Assembly (NCBI RefSeq): GCF_023074175.1
Contig: NZ_JADPKS010000008.1
Location: forward strand, 1-64,000
Origin: Bradyrhizobium sp. 139
GTDB lineage: Bacteria; Pseudomonadota; Alphaproteobacteria; Rhizobiales; Xanthobacteraceae
DNA length: 64,000 nt
Direction of reading: 5' to 3'
Notes under the pieces: generated by a model
The model's database searches: none
The model's input: the letters and a program-made list of their open reading frames with translations, nothing else
Told to the model about the DNA's origin: nothing
Translations under genes and position numbers: made by a program
Part shown: piece by piece, positions 18,449 to 27,250 of the stretch
How positions within the stretch are numbered: the first letter of the stretch is position 1
Layout: every line of letters begins with the position of its first letter

Positions 18449-19827
18449 CGCAGCACCTCCCAAGTCGTCCCTTCCTTGGAGTCCTTGATCGCAACGCCCA
18501 TTGCGGCGAGCAGATCGCGGATGCGGTCGGACTCGTTGAAGTCCTTGCGCGCACGCGCGGCCGTCCGCTCCGAGATCAGACGCTCGACCTCCTTGGCATC
18601 GACCCCGCTCGCCTGCCGCTTGCGCGCTTCCCACTGCGCAGCGCTTTCGGAGAGGAAGCCGAGCAGGCGCAACGACCCCGCCAAGGCACTGATGTCGCTG
18701 CCCCGCAGGCCGTGCAGCGCCGCGATCGCCAGCGGCGTATTGAGGTCGTCGAGCAGCGGCTCGAGCACGGACGTGGCCGGCTGGCCAGGTTCGGCGTCGG
18801 CCGCGACCCGATACCAGTCGTCGAGCGTCTTGGCACTCTCCTCCAGCGACTTCATCGTCCAGTCGATCGGCGAACGGTAATGCGTCTTCAGCATGTTCAG
18901 ACGCAGCACCTCGCCCGGCCAATCCGCGAGCAAGTCGCGGATGATCACGAAGTTGCCGAGGCTCTTCGACATCTTTTCGCTCTCGACCTGGAGGAAGCCG
19001 TTGTGCATCCAGTAGTTTGCCATGCGCTCCCGGTGGAAGGCGCAGCAGGTCTGCGCGACCTCGTTCTCGTGATGCGGAAACACGAGATCGATACCGCCGC
19101 CGTGGATGTCGAAATACTCGCCGAGATGCTTCCAGGCCATGGCCGAGCACTCGACGTGCCAGCCCGGACGCCCCTGCGCGGCAATGCCGGCCGGCGACGG
19201 CCATGACGGCTCGCCCGGCTTGGACGGCTTCCACAACACGAAATCGGTGTTGCCTTTCTTGTATGGCGCGACGTCGACGCGAGCACCGGCGACCATCTCG
19301 TCCAGCGAGCGGTTCGACAGCGCGCCATAGCGCGGCAGCGTGGAATTCGCCGCGTTCATCGCCTGCGGCGAGAACAGCACATGGTCCTCGGCGACATAGG
19401 CAAAACCGCCGGCGACGAGCTTCTCGATGATCTCGCGCATCTCGCTGATATGCTCGGTCGCGCGCGGCTCGACGCTCGGCCGGAGCGCGCCGAGCGCATC
19501 GACGTCGGCATGAAACTGCTTGCCGGTGTGCTCGGTGACCTCACGGATCGCCTCGTTGAGCGGCAGGCCGGGAAAATCACGCGCGGCGCGGTCGTTGATC
19601 TTGTCGTCGACGTCGGTGATGTTGCGGACATATTTGACATGCGCTTCGCCATAGAGATGGCGCAGCAGCCGAAACAGCACGTCGAACACGATCACCGGCC
19701 GCGCATTGCCGATATGGGCGAAGTCATAGACGGTCGGTCCGCAGACATACATGCGGACGTTGTTCGCATCGAGCGGCTGGAACGGCCGCTTCTCCTTCGT
19801 CAGCGTATCGTAAAGACGCAATTCCAT
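18445..19827 (-). CDS. cysS: Cysteinyl-tRNA synthetase
   Basis: 460 aa class I synthetase charging tRNA-Cys. The zinc site starts with Cys29 in YVCGPTVYD and includes HVECSAMA and HHENEVAQ; the HIGH motif reads HIGN (38-41) and the KMSKS loop is intact ([10 protein letters not shown]). Length is normal. It starts the minus-strand group cysS, small membrane peptide, GNAT, cimA, in which most junctions overlap or are within a few bases. Confidence 0.96.
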   Translation of the reverse strand: MELRLYDTLTKEKRPFQPLDANNVRMYVCGPTVYDFAHIGNARPVIVFDVLFRLLRHLYGEAHVKYVRNITDVDDKINDRAARDFPGLPLNEAIREVTEHTGKQFHADVDALGALRPSVEPRATEHISEMREIIEKLVAGGFAYVAEDHVLFSPQAMNAANSTLPRYGALSNRSLDEMVAGARVDVAPYKKGNTDFVLWKPSKPGEPSWPSPAGIAAQGRPGWHVECSAMAWKHLGEYFDIHGGGIDLVFPHHENEVAQTCCAFHRERMANYWMHNGFLQVESEKMSKSLGNFVIIRDLLADWPGEVLRLNMLKTHYRSPIDWTMKSLEESAKTLDDWYRVAADAEPGQPATSVLEPLLDDLNTPLAIAALHGLRGSDISALAGSLRLLGFLSESAAQWEARKRQASGVDAKEVERLISERTAARARKDFNESDRIRDLLAAMGVAIKDSKEGTTWEVLR

Positions 19828-20082
19828 AGGGATACCCGTCGGCTGTTGGCCGGGCGTCCAGGGCTCTCAATATTTTTGAGAAAAGACGGCTCCAGCCAGC
19901 GAATCGCTAGCTCGTAATCTCGCGGCAAATGGCGCAAATGGCGAGGAGACCGTTCATGCGGCCACATATGGGCCACGAAGGGCCCATGCGTCAAGGGAGC
20001 CGCGAAAATGCCGTCTTATCTCCGCAAAGCGCAGCCTCCCCGCCTTGATGGTTCATCATCCTTAACCATTTGAGCCCATTCT

Positions 20083-20105
20083 GGAACCGGCGGTTCCTAT
20101 TTTTT
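20083..20105 (+). terminator. Hairpin plus T-run, possible attenuator or sRNA terminator
   Basis: A perfect 6 bp stem (GGAACC...GGTTCC, loop of three) at 20083-20097 is followed by TATTTTTT. A weaker stem ATGGTT...AACCAT lies at 20048-20069. No plus-strand gene lies upstream for it to terminate, because cysS runs away from it, and it ends 16 bp before the start of the small secreted-protein gene. It could be a leader attenuator or the end of a small RNA. The structure is seen; the role is inferred. Confidence 0.5.
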
Positions 20106-20120
20106 GCCCCAGGTGTTTTC

Positions 20121-20435
20121 ATGCGATCCTTGCTCGCGCTCATGTCCTGCACCTCCATCCTTGCAGCCCTTGCAGCATCCAGTTCATTCGCCGAGAACCG
20201 CGTTTTCATCATCCCCAATCAGGCCGACGGCTACGGCGTCGATCAGTGCCTCGCCAAGGGTGACAAATGCGGCGCGCAGGTCGCGCGCACCTATTGCCAG
20301 TCACGCGATTTTGCCCAGGCCTCGGCCTATCGCCGGGTCGATCCCGACGAAATTACCGGCTCCGTCCCCAAATCCGGCGCAAACTGCTCCCATGGCCGTT
20401 GCGACGAGTATGTCGCAATCACCTGCCAGCGCTGA
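20121..20435 (+). CDS. Small secreted Cys-rich protein
   Basis: 104 aa. Residues 1-24 are a signal peptide (MRSLLALMSCTSILAALAAS, cleavage near SSFAEN). The mature part has six Cys residues, in VDQCLAKGDKCG, YCQSRDF, ANCSHGRCDEY and ITCQR, consistent with disulfides in the periplasm. The start is chosen at the ATG that begins the signal peptide; an in-frame upstream ATG at 20070 would run through the hairpin. No named family was recognised, though conserved hypothetical proteins of this shape are common in Bradyrhizobium. Confidence 0.75.
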   Translation: MRSLLALMSCTSILAALAASSSFAENRVFIIPNQADGYGVDQCLAKGDKCGAQVARTYCQSRDFAQASAYRRVDPDEITGSVPKSGANCSHGRCDEYVAITCQR

Positions 20436-20565
20436 ATTCGCTCGGAGCTGGCGGACCTTAGGCCCAATCCTTGGCCCCTGAAACGACGTGACGATGCCGC
20501 AGGAAGCGGCTATTGGAGGGCGCGCTTCGGCCCCCCAAGTCATGCTGGGCCGTGACCTCGCTAGA

Positions 20566-21750
20566 ATGGCGGATATGCCTGAATTTTTGTCCCTGTCCCG
20601 TGCTCGCTTCCTCCTTGCCTGCACCGTGCTGTTAAGCTCCGTCGTGCTCGCCACCGGCGCTTTCGCGCAGGCTGGTCCGCCCGGACCGCCGCCGCAGCCC
20701 GGACAAAACGGGCTTGGCCCTAATCCGATGTGCGTGCGGCTGGAAGGCCAGCTCGCCGCGCTCGATCGTGGCTCCGGCGGTGACCCCGCACGCGAAGACC
20801 AGATCCGCCGCTACCAGGATTCCCAGACCCGTCAGCAGGCCGAACTCGACCGCGTCACCATGCAGGCCAAGCGCATGGGCTGCGACTCCTCCGGCTTCTT
20901 CTCGCTATTCAACGGCCAGTCGGCGCAATGCGGCCCGGTCAACACCCAGATCCAGCAGATGCGCGCCAATCTGGATCAGATCACCGGCAATCTCGAACGC
21001 CTGCGCGGCGGCGGTCCCGGCGGCTTCAGCCCCGAGCACGACAACCAGCGCCGCTCGGTGCTGGTGGCGCTGGCGCAGAACAATTGCGGACCGCAATATG
21101 CCAACGCTGCGCAGTCCCAAGGCGGCAACTTCCTCAGCAATCTGTTCGGCGGCAACAACGCCAATAATCCGCAGGGCGTGCCGCCCTCCGATCTCGGGCC
21201 GCAATCCGGCACCTATCGCACCGTGTGCGTGCGCACCTGCGATGGCGCCTATTTCCCGGTCTCGTTTGCCACCGTGCCGGCGCGCTTCCCCGACGACGAG
21301 AAAACCTGCAAGGCGCTGTGCCCGGCCGCCGAAGCGGTGCTCTACACCCATCGCAATCCCGGCGAAGACATGAACTCGGCGGTCTCCACCAGCGGCCAGC
21401 CCTACACGGCGCTGCCGACCGCGTTCAAATTCCGCAGCGAGTTCAACCCGTCCTGCTCCTGCAAGGCCGCAGGCCAGACCTGGGCCGACGCGCTGAAATC
21501 GGCCGACGACAAGACGGCCGCCGAGCAGCAGGGTGACATCATCGTCACCGAGGAGAGCGCCAAGAAGATGCAGCAGCAGCGGCTCAACAAGGGCACGCCT
21601 GCGAATGCCAAGAAGGGCGCAGCTCCGGCGCCGACGCCGGCTGGCACGCCGGCGGCAACGCCGCCGGCGGATACAGGCAGCCCTTCCAACTCCGAGAACA
21701 AGCCGATCCGTTCGGTCGGCCCGAGCTTCCTGCCGCAACAGCAGAAGTAG
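20566..21750 (+). CDS. Secreted DUF2865-like protein
   Basis: 394 aa from ATG 20566 (ATG 20575 is equally likely). The N-terminus has a signal peptide (FLLACTVLLSSVVLATGAFA) followed by a Pro/Gly-rich stretch. A coiled region with RLEGQLAALDRGSGG and QQAELDRVTMQAKRMGCD precedes the conserved core RTVCVRTCDGAYFPVSFAT, FPDDEKTCKALCPAA and EVALYTH-like EAVLYTHRNPGEDM. This is the DUF2865 pattern known from Bradyrhizobiales. The C-terminus is low-complexity Ala/Pro/Lys. Likely periplasmic or envelope associated; function unknown. Confidence 0.8.
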   Translation: MADMPEFLSLSRARFLLACTVLLSSVVLATGAFAQAGPPGPPPQPGQNGLGPNPMCVRLEGQLAALDRGSGGDPAREDQIRRYQDSQTRQQAELDRVTMQAKRMGCDSSGFFSLFNGQSAQCGPVNTQIQQMRANLDQITGNLERLRGGGPGGFSPEHDNQRRSVLVALAQNNCGPQYANAAQSQGGNFLSNLFGGNNANNPQGVPPSDLGPQSGTYRTVCVRTCDGAYFPVSFATVPARFPDDEKTCKALCPAAEAVLYTHRNPGEDMNSAVSTSGQPYTALPTAFKFRSEFNPSCSCKAAGQTWADALKSADDKTAAEQQGDIIVTEESAKKMQQQRLNKGTPANAKKGAAPAPTPAGTPAATPPADTGSPSNSENKPIRSVGPSFLPQQQK

Positions 21751-21769
21751 GCCGCGTCTCCGCACCTTC

Positions 21770-21880
21770 CGCTGTCATGCTCCGCGAAGGCGGGGCATCC
21801 AGTACTCGGCAGCGCTAACGATTTTCGACAACGCCCGCCGCGGCGTACTGGATCATCCGCCTTCGCGGATGATGACAGCG
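21770..21880. repeat. Dispersed palindromic repeat (CGCTGTCAT...ATGACAGCG)
   Basis: The arms 21770-21804 and 21844-21880 are near-perfect inverted copies. The left arm starts CGCTGTCATGCTCCGCGAAGG and the right arm ends CGCGGATGATGACAGCG, with GTACTGG/CCAGTAC at the inner ends. It lies between the convergent DUF2865 and nadE genes. This is a second family of intergenic palindromes typical of Bradyrhizobium, distinct from the one at 16123-16202. Confidence 0.85.
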
Positions 21881-21923
21881 TCGTACGTGGCGACACCGTC
21901 CATCCCGCGAACTTACGTCAGCC

Positions 21924-23681
21924 TCACCCCTCGAACGCGTCGATCGACGCGTTGCTTCCGCGCGAGACCAGCGTCTCGTCCGGCGCGGCTAGCGGCTCGC
22001 CCTTGTCGCGAAAGCGGTTGGTGATGGGATAGCGGCGGTCGCGGCCGAAATTCTTTGCCGTCACCTTCACACCCGGTGCCGCTTGGCGGCGCTTGTATTC
22101 GGCGACATTGAGGAGATGGTCGATGCGGGTGACCGTCTCGCGATCGAAACCGGCGGCGATGATCTGGTCCAGCGGCTCCTCGCGCTCGATCAGGCGCTCG
22201 AGGATGGCATCGAGCACGTCGTAAGGCGGCAACGAATCCTGATCGCTCTGGTTCTCGCGCAGCTCCGCTGTCGGCGGACGCGTGATGATGTCGGGTGGGA
22301 TGACCTCGCCCGCGGGCCCGAGCGCTCCGTCGGGCTTCCAGGCATTGCGCAAGCTTGCCAGCCGAAACACCTGCGTCTTGTAGATGTCCTTGATCGGGTT
22401 GAAGCCGCCGTTCATGTCGCCGTACAGCGTGGCGTAGCCGACCGACATTTCCGACTTGTTGCCGGTGGTCATCACCATCAGGCCGGTCTTGTTGGAGATC
22501 GCCATCAGCAGCGTGCCGCGGGTGCGGGCCTGAAGATTTTCCTCGGTGATATCAGGCGGCAGATTCTTGAAGATGCCGGACAATATGGCCTCGAAGCCGC
22601 TCACGGCTTCCGCGATTGGCAGCACCTCGTAACGGATGCCGAGATGGCCGGCGAGTTCGCCGGCGTCCGCAATCGAGCTCGCCGCAGTGTAGCGATAAGG
22701 CAGCATCACGCCATGCACCTGGTCGGCGCTGAGCGCATCGACCGCGATCGCGGCGCACAGCGCCGAATCGATGCCGCCGGAAATACCGAGCAGCACGCCG
22801 GGGAATCCGTTCTTGGCGACATAGTCGCGCAAGCCGAGCACGCAGGCCGCATAGTCGGCGTGGTCGCCCTCAGGTTGCGCGGCAATCGGCCCGGCGCAAC
22901 GCCAATCGTCGCCGTTCCTGGTGAAGCGGAGCGTCGTGATACTCTCTTCGAACGCCGGCAATTGCGCCGCGAGCGAGAGGTCGCCGTTGAGCGCGAAGGA
23001 AGCGCCGTCGAACACCAGCTCGTCCTGTCCGCAGATCTGGTTGAGATAGACCAGCGGCAGGCTGCTCTCGGTGACGCGCGCCACCGCGACCGACAGGCGC
23101 AAATCGCTCTTGTCGCGGGCGTAAGGCGAGCCGTTCGGCACCAGAATGATCTCGGCGCCGGTCTCGGCCAGCGTCTCGACCACGTTCTCGTAGCCCTCGG
23201 ACTCCTCCAACCAGATGTCCTCGCAGATCGGCACGCCGATCCGCACGCCACGCACGGTGACGGGGCCGGCGGCGGGCCCGCGCGAAAACAGCCGCTTCTC
23301 GTCGAACACGCCGTAATTCGGCAGATTGCATTTGAAGCGCAAGCCAGCGATGCGGCCGCCATCGAGCAGCGCGCAGGCATTGTAGAGCCTGCCGTCCTCG
23401 ACCCAGGGCGTGCCGACCAGCAGCGCCGGACCGCCATCGGCGGTCTCGCGCGCGAGGCCTTCGATCGCGGCGCGGCAAGCGGCCTGGAAGGCCGGCTTCT
23501 GCACCAGATCTTCCGGCGGATAGCCGGCGATGAACAATTCCGGAAACAGCACGAGATCGGCGCCGTCAGAGTTGGCTTGCACGCGCGCGGCACGCACTTT
23601 CGCGGCATTACCCTCGATGTCGCCCACGGTCGGATTGAGCTGGGCGAGCGTGACCGCGAATGCGTTGAGACGTTCGGTCAT
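21924..23681 (-). CDS. nadE: Glutamine-dependent NAD+ synthetase
   Basis: 585 aa two-domain enzyme. The N-terminal nitrilase-like glutaminase (about 1-270) shows the Glu-Lys-Cys triad context: FPELFIAGYPPEDLV, KCNLPNYGVFDEKR and VPICEDIW. The C-terminal synthetase (about 290-560) has the pyrophosphatase loop LGISGGIDSALCA and TGNKSEMSVGYATLYGDMNG. It makes NAD+ from deamido-NAD+, ATP and glutamine-derived ammonia. Length is normal for this fused form. It is 18 bp upstream of the end of dgkA on the same strand. Confidence 0.96.
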   Translation of the reverse strand: MTERLNAFAVTLAQLNPTVGDIEGNAAKVRAARVQANSDGADLVLFPELFIAGYPPEDLVQKPAFQAACRAAIEGLARETADGGPALLVGTPWVEDGRLYNACALLDGGRIAGLRFKCNLPNYGVFDEKRLFSRGPAAGPVTVRGVRIGVPICEDIWLEESEGYENVVETLAETGAEIILVPNGSPYARDKSDLRLSVAVARVTESSLPLVYLNQICGQDELVFDGASFALNGDLSLAAQLPAFEESITTLRFTRNGDDWRCAGPIAAQPEGDHADYAACVLGLRDYVAKNGFPGVLLGISGGIDSALCAAIAVDALSADQVHGVMLPYRYTAASSIADAGELAGHLGIRYEVLPIAEAVSGFEAILSGIFKNLPPDITEENLQARTRGTLLMAISNKTGLMVMTTGNKSEMSVGYATLYGDMNGGFNPIKDIYKTQVFRLASLRNAWKPDGALGPAGEVIPPDIITRPPTAELRENQSDQDSLPPYDVLDAILERLIEREEPLDQIIAAGFDRETVTRIDHLLNVAEYKRRQAAPGVKVTAKNFGRDRRYPITNRFRDKGEPLAAPDETLVSRGSNASIDAFEG

Positions 23682-23699
23682 GACCGCCGTGATCCTACC

Positions 23700-24053
23700 C
23701 TAGACGAAACCCAGCCGCTCGACGATGGCAAAGATCCAGAACGCACCGGCCATCAGCAGCGCGATGCCGACGGCGGCCGAACCCATGTCCTTGACCCGGC
23801 CGATCTGCTTGTCGCGATCCATGGTCAGGCGGTCGGCGAGCTTCTCGATCGCGGTGTTGAGCAGCTCGACGACCAGCAGGAAAGCGACAGAGCACACCAG
23901 CTCGACCGCGCGCATCGCGGTCGCGGCAACGAACCAGGCGAGCGGCAACGACAGGAGGAGCGCAAAAATCTCCTCGCGGACGGCCTGTTCCGAGCGGAAC
24001 GCAAAGGCCAGACCGTTACGGGAATTGATCGTGGCCTTCCAGATCCGCAGCAA
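23700..24053 (-). CDS. dgkA: Diacylglycerol kinase (DgkA)
   Basis: 117 aa with three membrane helices, as in E. coli DgkA. NSRNGLAFAFRSEQAVREE begins the surface helix, and VELLNTAIEKLADR followed by IGRVKDMGSAAVGIALL is the conserved active-site block. The start is a TTG at 24053, four bases after the aroG stop, chosen because the domain begins LLRIWKATINS; no ATG fits. It phosphorylates diacylglycerol to phosphatidate, and would be cotranslated with aroG. Confidence 0.85.
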   Translation of the reverse strand: MLRIWKATINSRNGLAFAFRSEQAVREEIFALLLSLPLAWFVAATAMRAVELVCSVAFLLVVELLNTAIEKLADRLTMDRDKQIGRVKDMGSAAVGIALLMAGAFWIFAIVERLGFV

Positions 24054-24057
24054 GGTT

Positions 24058-25446
24058 CTAGAGCCCCGCTGCGGCCGGCATCGGCCTGGTCTTGCCGGCG
24101 CGTTCCTGTTTGAGGAGCTCCGCGACCAGGAAGGCCATGTCGATGGATTGCTCGGCGTTGAGGCGGGGATCGCAGACCGTATGATAGCGGTCGTTGAGAT
24201 CCTCGTCGGTGATCGCACGGGCGCCGCCGATACACTCGGTGACATCCTGACCCGTCATCTCCAGATGCACGCCGCCGGCATGCGTGCCTTCCGCCGCGTG
24301 GATCGTGAAGAACGACTTCACCTCCGACAGGACGCGGTCGAACGGGCGCGTCTTGTAGCCCGACGTGGAAGTGATGGTGTTGCCGTGCATGGGATCGCAC
24401 GACCAGACCACAATCCTGCCCTCGCGCTTCACGGCGCGGATCAGCCCCGGAAGATGGTCGGCGACCCTGTCGGAGCCGAAGCGGTTGATCAGCGTCAGCC
24501 GGCCGGGCTCGTTGTCGGGATTGAGCACGTCGATCAGCTTCAACAGCTCGTCGGGCTTGAGCGACGGGCCGCACTTCAGGCCAATCGGGTTCTTGATGCC
24601 GCGGAAATATTCGACATGGCCGTGGTCGAGCTGGCGGGTGCGGTCGCCAATCCAGATCATGTGGCCTGACGTCGCGTACCAGTCGCCGGTGGTGGAATCG
24701 ACGCGGGTCATGGCCTGCTCGTAGCCGAGCAGCAGTGCCTCATGGCTGGTGTAGAAATCGGTGGCGCGCAGCTCCGGATGGCTCTCGAGGTCGAGGCCGC
24801 AGGCCTGCATGAAATTGAGCGCGTCCGAGATGCGGTCGGCCAATTCCTTGTAGCGGCGGGACTGCGGTGAATCCTTCAGGAAGCCGAGCATCCATTGATG
24901 CACGCTGCCGAGATTGGCGAAGCCGCCGGTCGCGAAAGCGCGGAGCAGGTTCAATGTCGCAGCCGACTGGCGATAGGCCATCAGCTGGCGCTGCGGATCC
25001 GGGACGCGCGCTTCCCTGGTGAAGGCGATATCATTGACGATATCGCCGCGATAGCTCGGCAGCTCGATGCCGTCGATCTTCTCGGTCGGCGAGGACCGTG
25101 GCTTTGCGAACTGGCCGGCGATGCGGCCGACCTTCACCACCGGCACCGCACCGGCATAGGTCAGCACCACCGCCATCTGGAGCAGCACGCGGAAGAAGTC
25201 GCGGATGTTATTGGCGCCGTGCTCGGCAAAGCTTTCGGCGCAGTCGCCGCCCTGGAGCAGGAAGGCCTCACCGGCCGCAACGCGGGCCAGCGCCTTCTTC
25301 AGATTGCGCGCCTCGCCCGCGAACACCAGCGGCGGAAACGTCGCAAGCTGCGCCTCGACGTCGGCCAAAGCCTTGGCGTTGGGATAATCGGGCACCTGCA
25401 GCACCGGCTTGCTGCGCCAGGACTCGGGCGTCCACCGCTCGGACAT
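24058..25446 (-). CDS. aroG: 3-deoxy-D-arabino-heptulosonate 7-phosphate synthase, class II
   Basis: 462 aa plant-type (class II) DAHP synthase, first step of the shikimate pathway. [12 protein letters not shown] near residue 75, [22 protein letters not shown] and [12 protein letters not shown] are the class II blocks; the Cys of GGDCAE and the His of DPMHGN are metal ligands. The start at 25446 has GGAGAG seven bases upstream; ten more codons are open but lack support. The size and motifs exclude the class I AroFGH type. It is followed four bases later by dgkA. Confidence 0.95.
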   Translation of the reverse strand: MSERWTPESWRSKPVLQVPDYPNAKALADVEAQLATFPPLVFAGEARNLKKALARVAAGEAFLLQGGDCAESFAEHGANNIRDFFRVLLQMAVVLTYAGAVPVVKVGRIAGQFAKPRSSPTEKIDGIELPSYRGDIVNDIAFTREARVPDPQRQLMAYRQSAATLNLLRAFATGGFANLGSVHQWMLGFLKDSPQSRRYKELADRISDALNFMQACGLDLESHPELRATDFYTSHEALLLGYEQAMTRVDSTTGDWYATSGHMIWIGDRTRQLDHGHVEYFRGIKNPIGLKCGPSLKPDELLKLIDVLNPDNEPGRLTLINRFGSDRVADHLPGLIRAVKREGRIVVWSCDPMHGNTITSTSGYKTRPFDRVLSEVKSFFTIHAAEGTHAGGVHLEMTGQDVTECIGGARAITDEDLNDRYHTVCDPRLNAEQSIDMAFLVAELLKQERAGKTRPMPAAAGL

Positions 25447-25627
25447 CGCAATCTCTCCGTGAAGCAAAAAGCACAACTCGATCTGTGGGTTGCGAGGGCC
25501 GCCTTATACACAGCCCAGTCCCCCGCCGCCAGTTGTAAATCCATTTCGCATTGCAACCCCTTGCGGCGAAAGCCGAATTCGCATCTGCTGAGGGCTGACG
25601 AGGAAACTGGCAGGACATTGACTGCCC

Positions 25628-26525
25628 ATGGACGCGGCGCGCGACGACGTTTTCATCGACGAGATCAGCTTCCCCGCGACCGACGGGTATGTGCTGACCG
25701 GCACCCTGTTCCTGCCGCGCGGCACCAAGCGCCACGCCGTCCTGATCAATTCCGCCACTGCGGTCCCGCGAAAAATCTATCGCGGCTTTGCCTCCTATCT
25801 CGCCCATCGCGGCTGCGCGGTCCTGACCTACGACCATCGCGGCATCGGCGACTCCCGGCAGCCCGCGATGGTCGGCTACAACCAGCCGAAATCGCTGGTC
25901 GGCTTCAAGGCTTCAATGTCGGACTGGGCCGCGCAAGATGTCACCGCCGCGGTGCGCTGGATGCGCGAGCGCTACAACACCCTGCCGCTCGCCTATGTCG
26001 GCCACTCCTTCGGCGGCCAGGCGCTCGGACTGATTGCCAACAACAGTGAAATTTCGCGCGCCGCATTCGTGGCCTCGCAGGCCGCGACATGGCGGCTGAT
26101 GACGTCGCCGGAAAAATACCGCGTCTTCGCTTTCATGAATTTTGTCGGCGTGCCGCTCGCCCACGCGCTCGGCTACGCGCCGGGCTGGGCCGGGATCGGC
26201 GAGGATCTGCCCAAGGGCGTTTTCCCTGCAATGGGCCGACTGGGTCTCAAGCCCGCGTTATCTCTTCGATTCAAAACTGCCCGCGCTGGAAAATTTTGCA
26301 AGATTCAAGGGCGAACTGCGCGCGCTCTGCTTCTCCGACGATCCCTGGGCAACGCGGCCCGCGGTCGAACTGCTCACGGGCGGATTCACCGCGATCAAGC
26401 CGGAGGTGCTGACGGTCAAGCCGTCCGAGGTCGGCGCCAAGGCCATCGGCCATTTCGGCTTCTTCCGCCCCGAGCACCGCAACACGCTGTGGCGCAGCGT
26501 GGCGGAATGGGTCCAGGGGGAGTAG
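25628..26525 (+). pseudogene. Alpha/beta hydrolase (COG4757-like) with a frameshift
   Basis: The first about 200 codons form the N-terminal hydrolase: FPATDGYVLTGTLFLP, TYDHRGIGDSR and the nucleophile elbow GHSFGG. After GEDLPKGVF the sequence changes frame: the continuing protein (QWADWVSSPRYLFDS, PEVLTVKPSEVG, then HFGFFRPEHRNTLW with the likely catalytic His) is read in the next frame to the stop at 26525. The break is explained by one extra C in the CCC at 26224-26226. Without it the gene would give about 298 residues, a normal length. It could be a real recent mutation or a base-calling error. Confidence 0.82.
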
Positions 26526-26568
26526 GCGGCGCTTAAGCGGGATCAGTTTTGGTTGAATCGATGCAAGC

Positions 26569-26777
26569 CGAGGGTTCACCTCTCCCGTAGGGCTAAGGCA
26601 TGCACACATCTCAAAAACGGAATCTAATACAGGGACTTAGATGACCCCAGGTTTCGGAACCGCCCAAAGAGCGGTCGGTCAGCTATCATTGAAAAGACTT
26701 GCGCTTTCCATTGGTGCTGACCAACGGCCGAAAGATGTGTGCACGCCTTAGCCCCGCTGGGGAGAGGTGAACCTCGG
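26569..26777. repeat. MITE-like inverted-repeat element of about 200 bp
   Basis: The ends are long inverted repeats. On the left GGTTCACCTCTCC (from 26573) and GGCTAAGGCATGCACACATCT; on the right AGATGTGTGCACGCCTTAGCC and GGAGAGGTGAACC (to 26773). Each arm is about 45 bp with one or two mismatches and a small bulge near the outer block. The centre holds a further weak pair, GGTCAGC and GCTGACC. No open frame of note lies inside. This looks like a non-autonomous element or a REP-like palindrome, placed right after the frameshifted hydrolase. Confidence 0.7.
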
Positions 26778-26799
26778 ACAAGCGACTGAGTTCTACGCG

Positions 26800-27063
26800 C
26801 TAGCGGATGACCGTCGTCAGCGACGAGTAGCGCCTGTTCGGCTTGGCTTCACCCGGCGCGAATTGCGCAAAGGCGTCGCTGACGCGAACCGCCGGCGGCG
26901 TATCGCCGGCGAAGCGGAATTCCTTCGGCCGCGGCGCGTAGAAGCTGGCGCTGTAATAGGCCTCGTCGAAGCGCGCCTCGCCGGCGCCGAACAATGCGTC
27001 GCAGACGAACAGGAGCGCGTAAACTCCCGCAATCGCCGCGACGATCTCCTTGAAAACTGACAT
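26800..27063 (-). CDS. Small membrane-anchored hypothetical protein
   Basis: 87 aa. MSVFKEIVAAIAGVYALLFVCDALFG gives one N-terminal helix or uncleaved signal; the rest is polar with YYSASFYAPRP and an extended hydrophilic tail. The start is the ATG before the helix; fifteen more codons are open upstream. No family recognised. It is separated from the ALDH terminator-like palindrome by 132 bp and from the repeat element by 22 bp. Confidence 0.6.
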   Translation of the reverse strand: MSVFKEIVAAIAGVYALLFVCDALFGAGEARFDEAYYSASFYAPRPKEFRFAGDTPPAVRVSDAFAQFAPGEAKPNRRYSSLTTVIR

Positions 27064-27195
27064 GCTGATGCCGCACCCTTTTGCAGGCAGGATGCAGGTT
27101 GGTTCCAAAGCCGAGGTTTAAGGCCGTGCGCTCCTTGTCCGCAGGGTTTGCCGCCGCTGATCGGAATGCAGACAATTTTACCGATCTCGAACAGT

Positions 27196-27227
27196 GAGCC
27201 CGCCTGATCGGTCGATCAGGCGGGCTC
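27196..27227 (-). terminator. Perfect 15 bp stem hairpin after the aldehyde dehydrogenase gene
   Basis: GAGCCCGCCTGATCG and its exact complement are separated by only two bases. It lies 23 bp past the ALDH stop on the minus strand. No T-run follows, so it is a strong hairpin but not a classic intrinsic terminator; it may stabilise the 3' end of the mRNA. Confidence 0.55.
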
Positions 27228-27250
27228 CAGGGTTGGCCGCTCGGGAGGTA

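Noticed and set aside
22083..24113. 676-codon plus-strand open frame over nadE and dgkA
   Set aside because: It is antisense to nadE and dgkA, both with full family motifs. The long frame comes from high GC at third positions.
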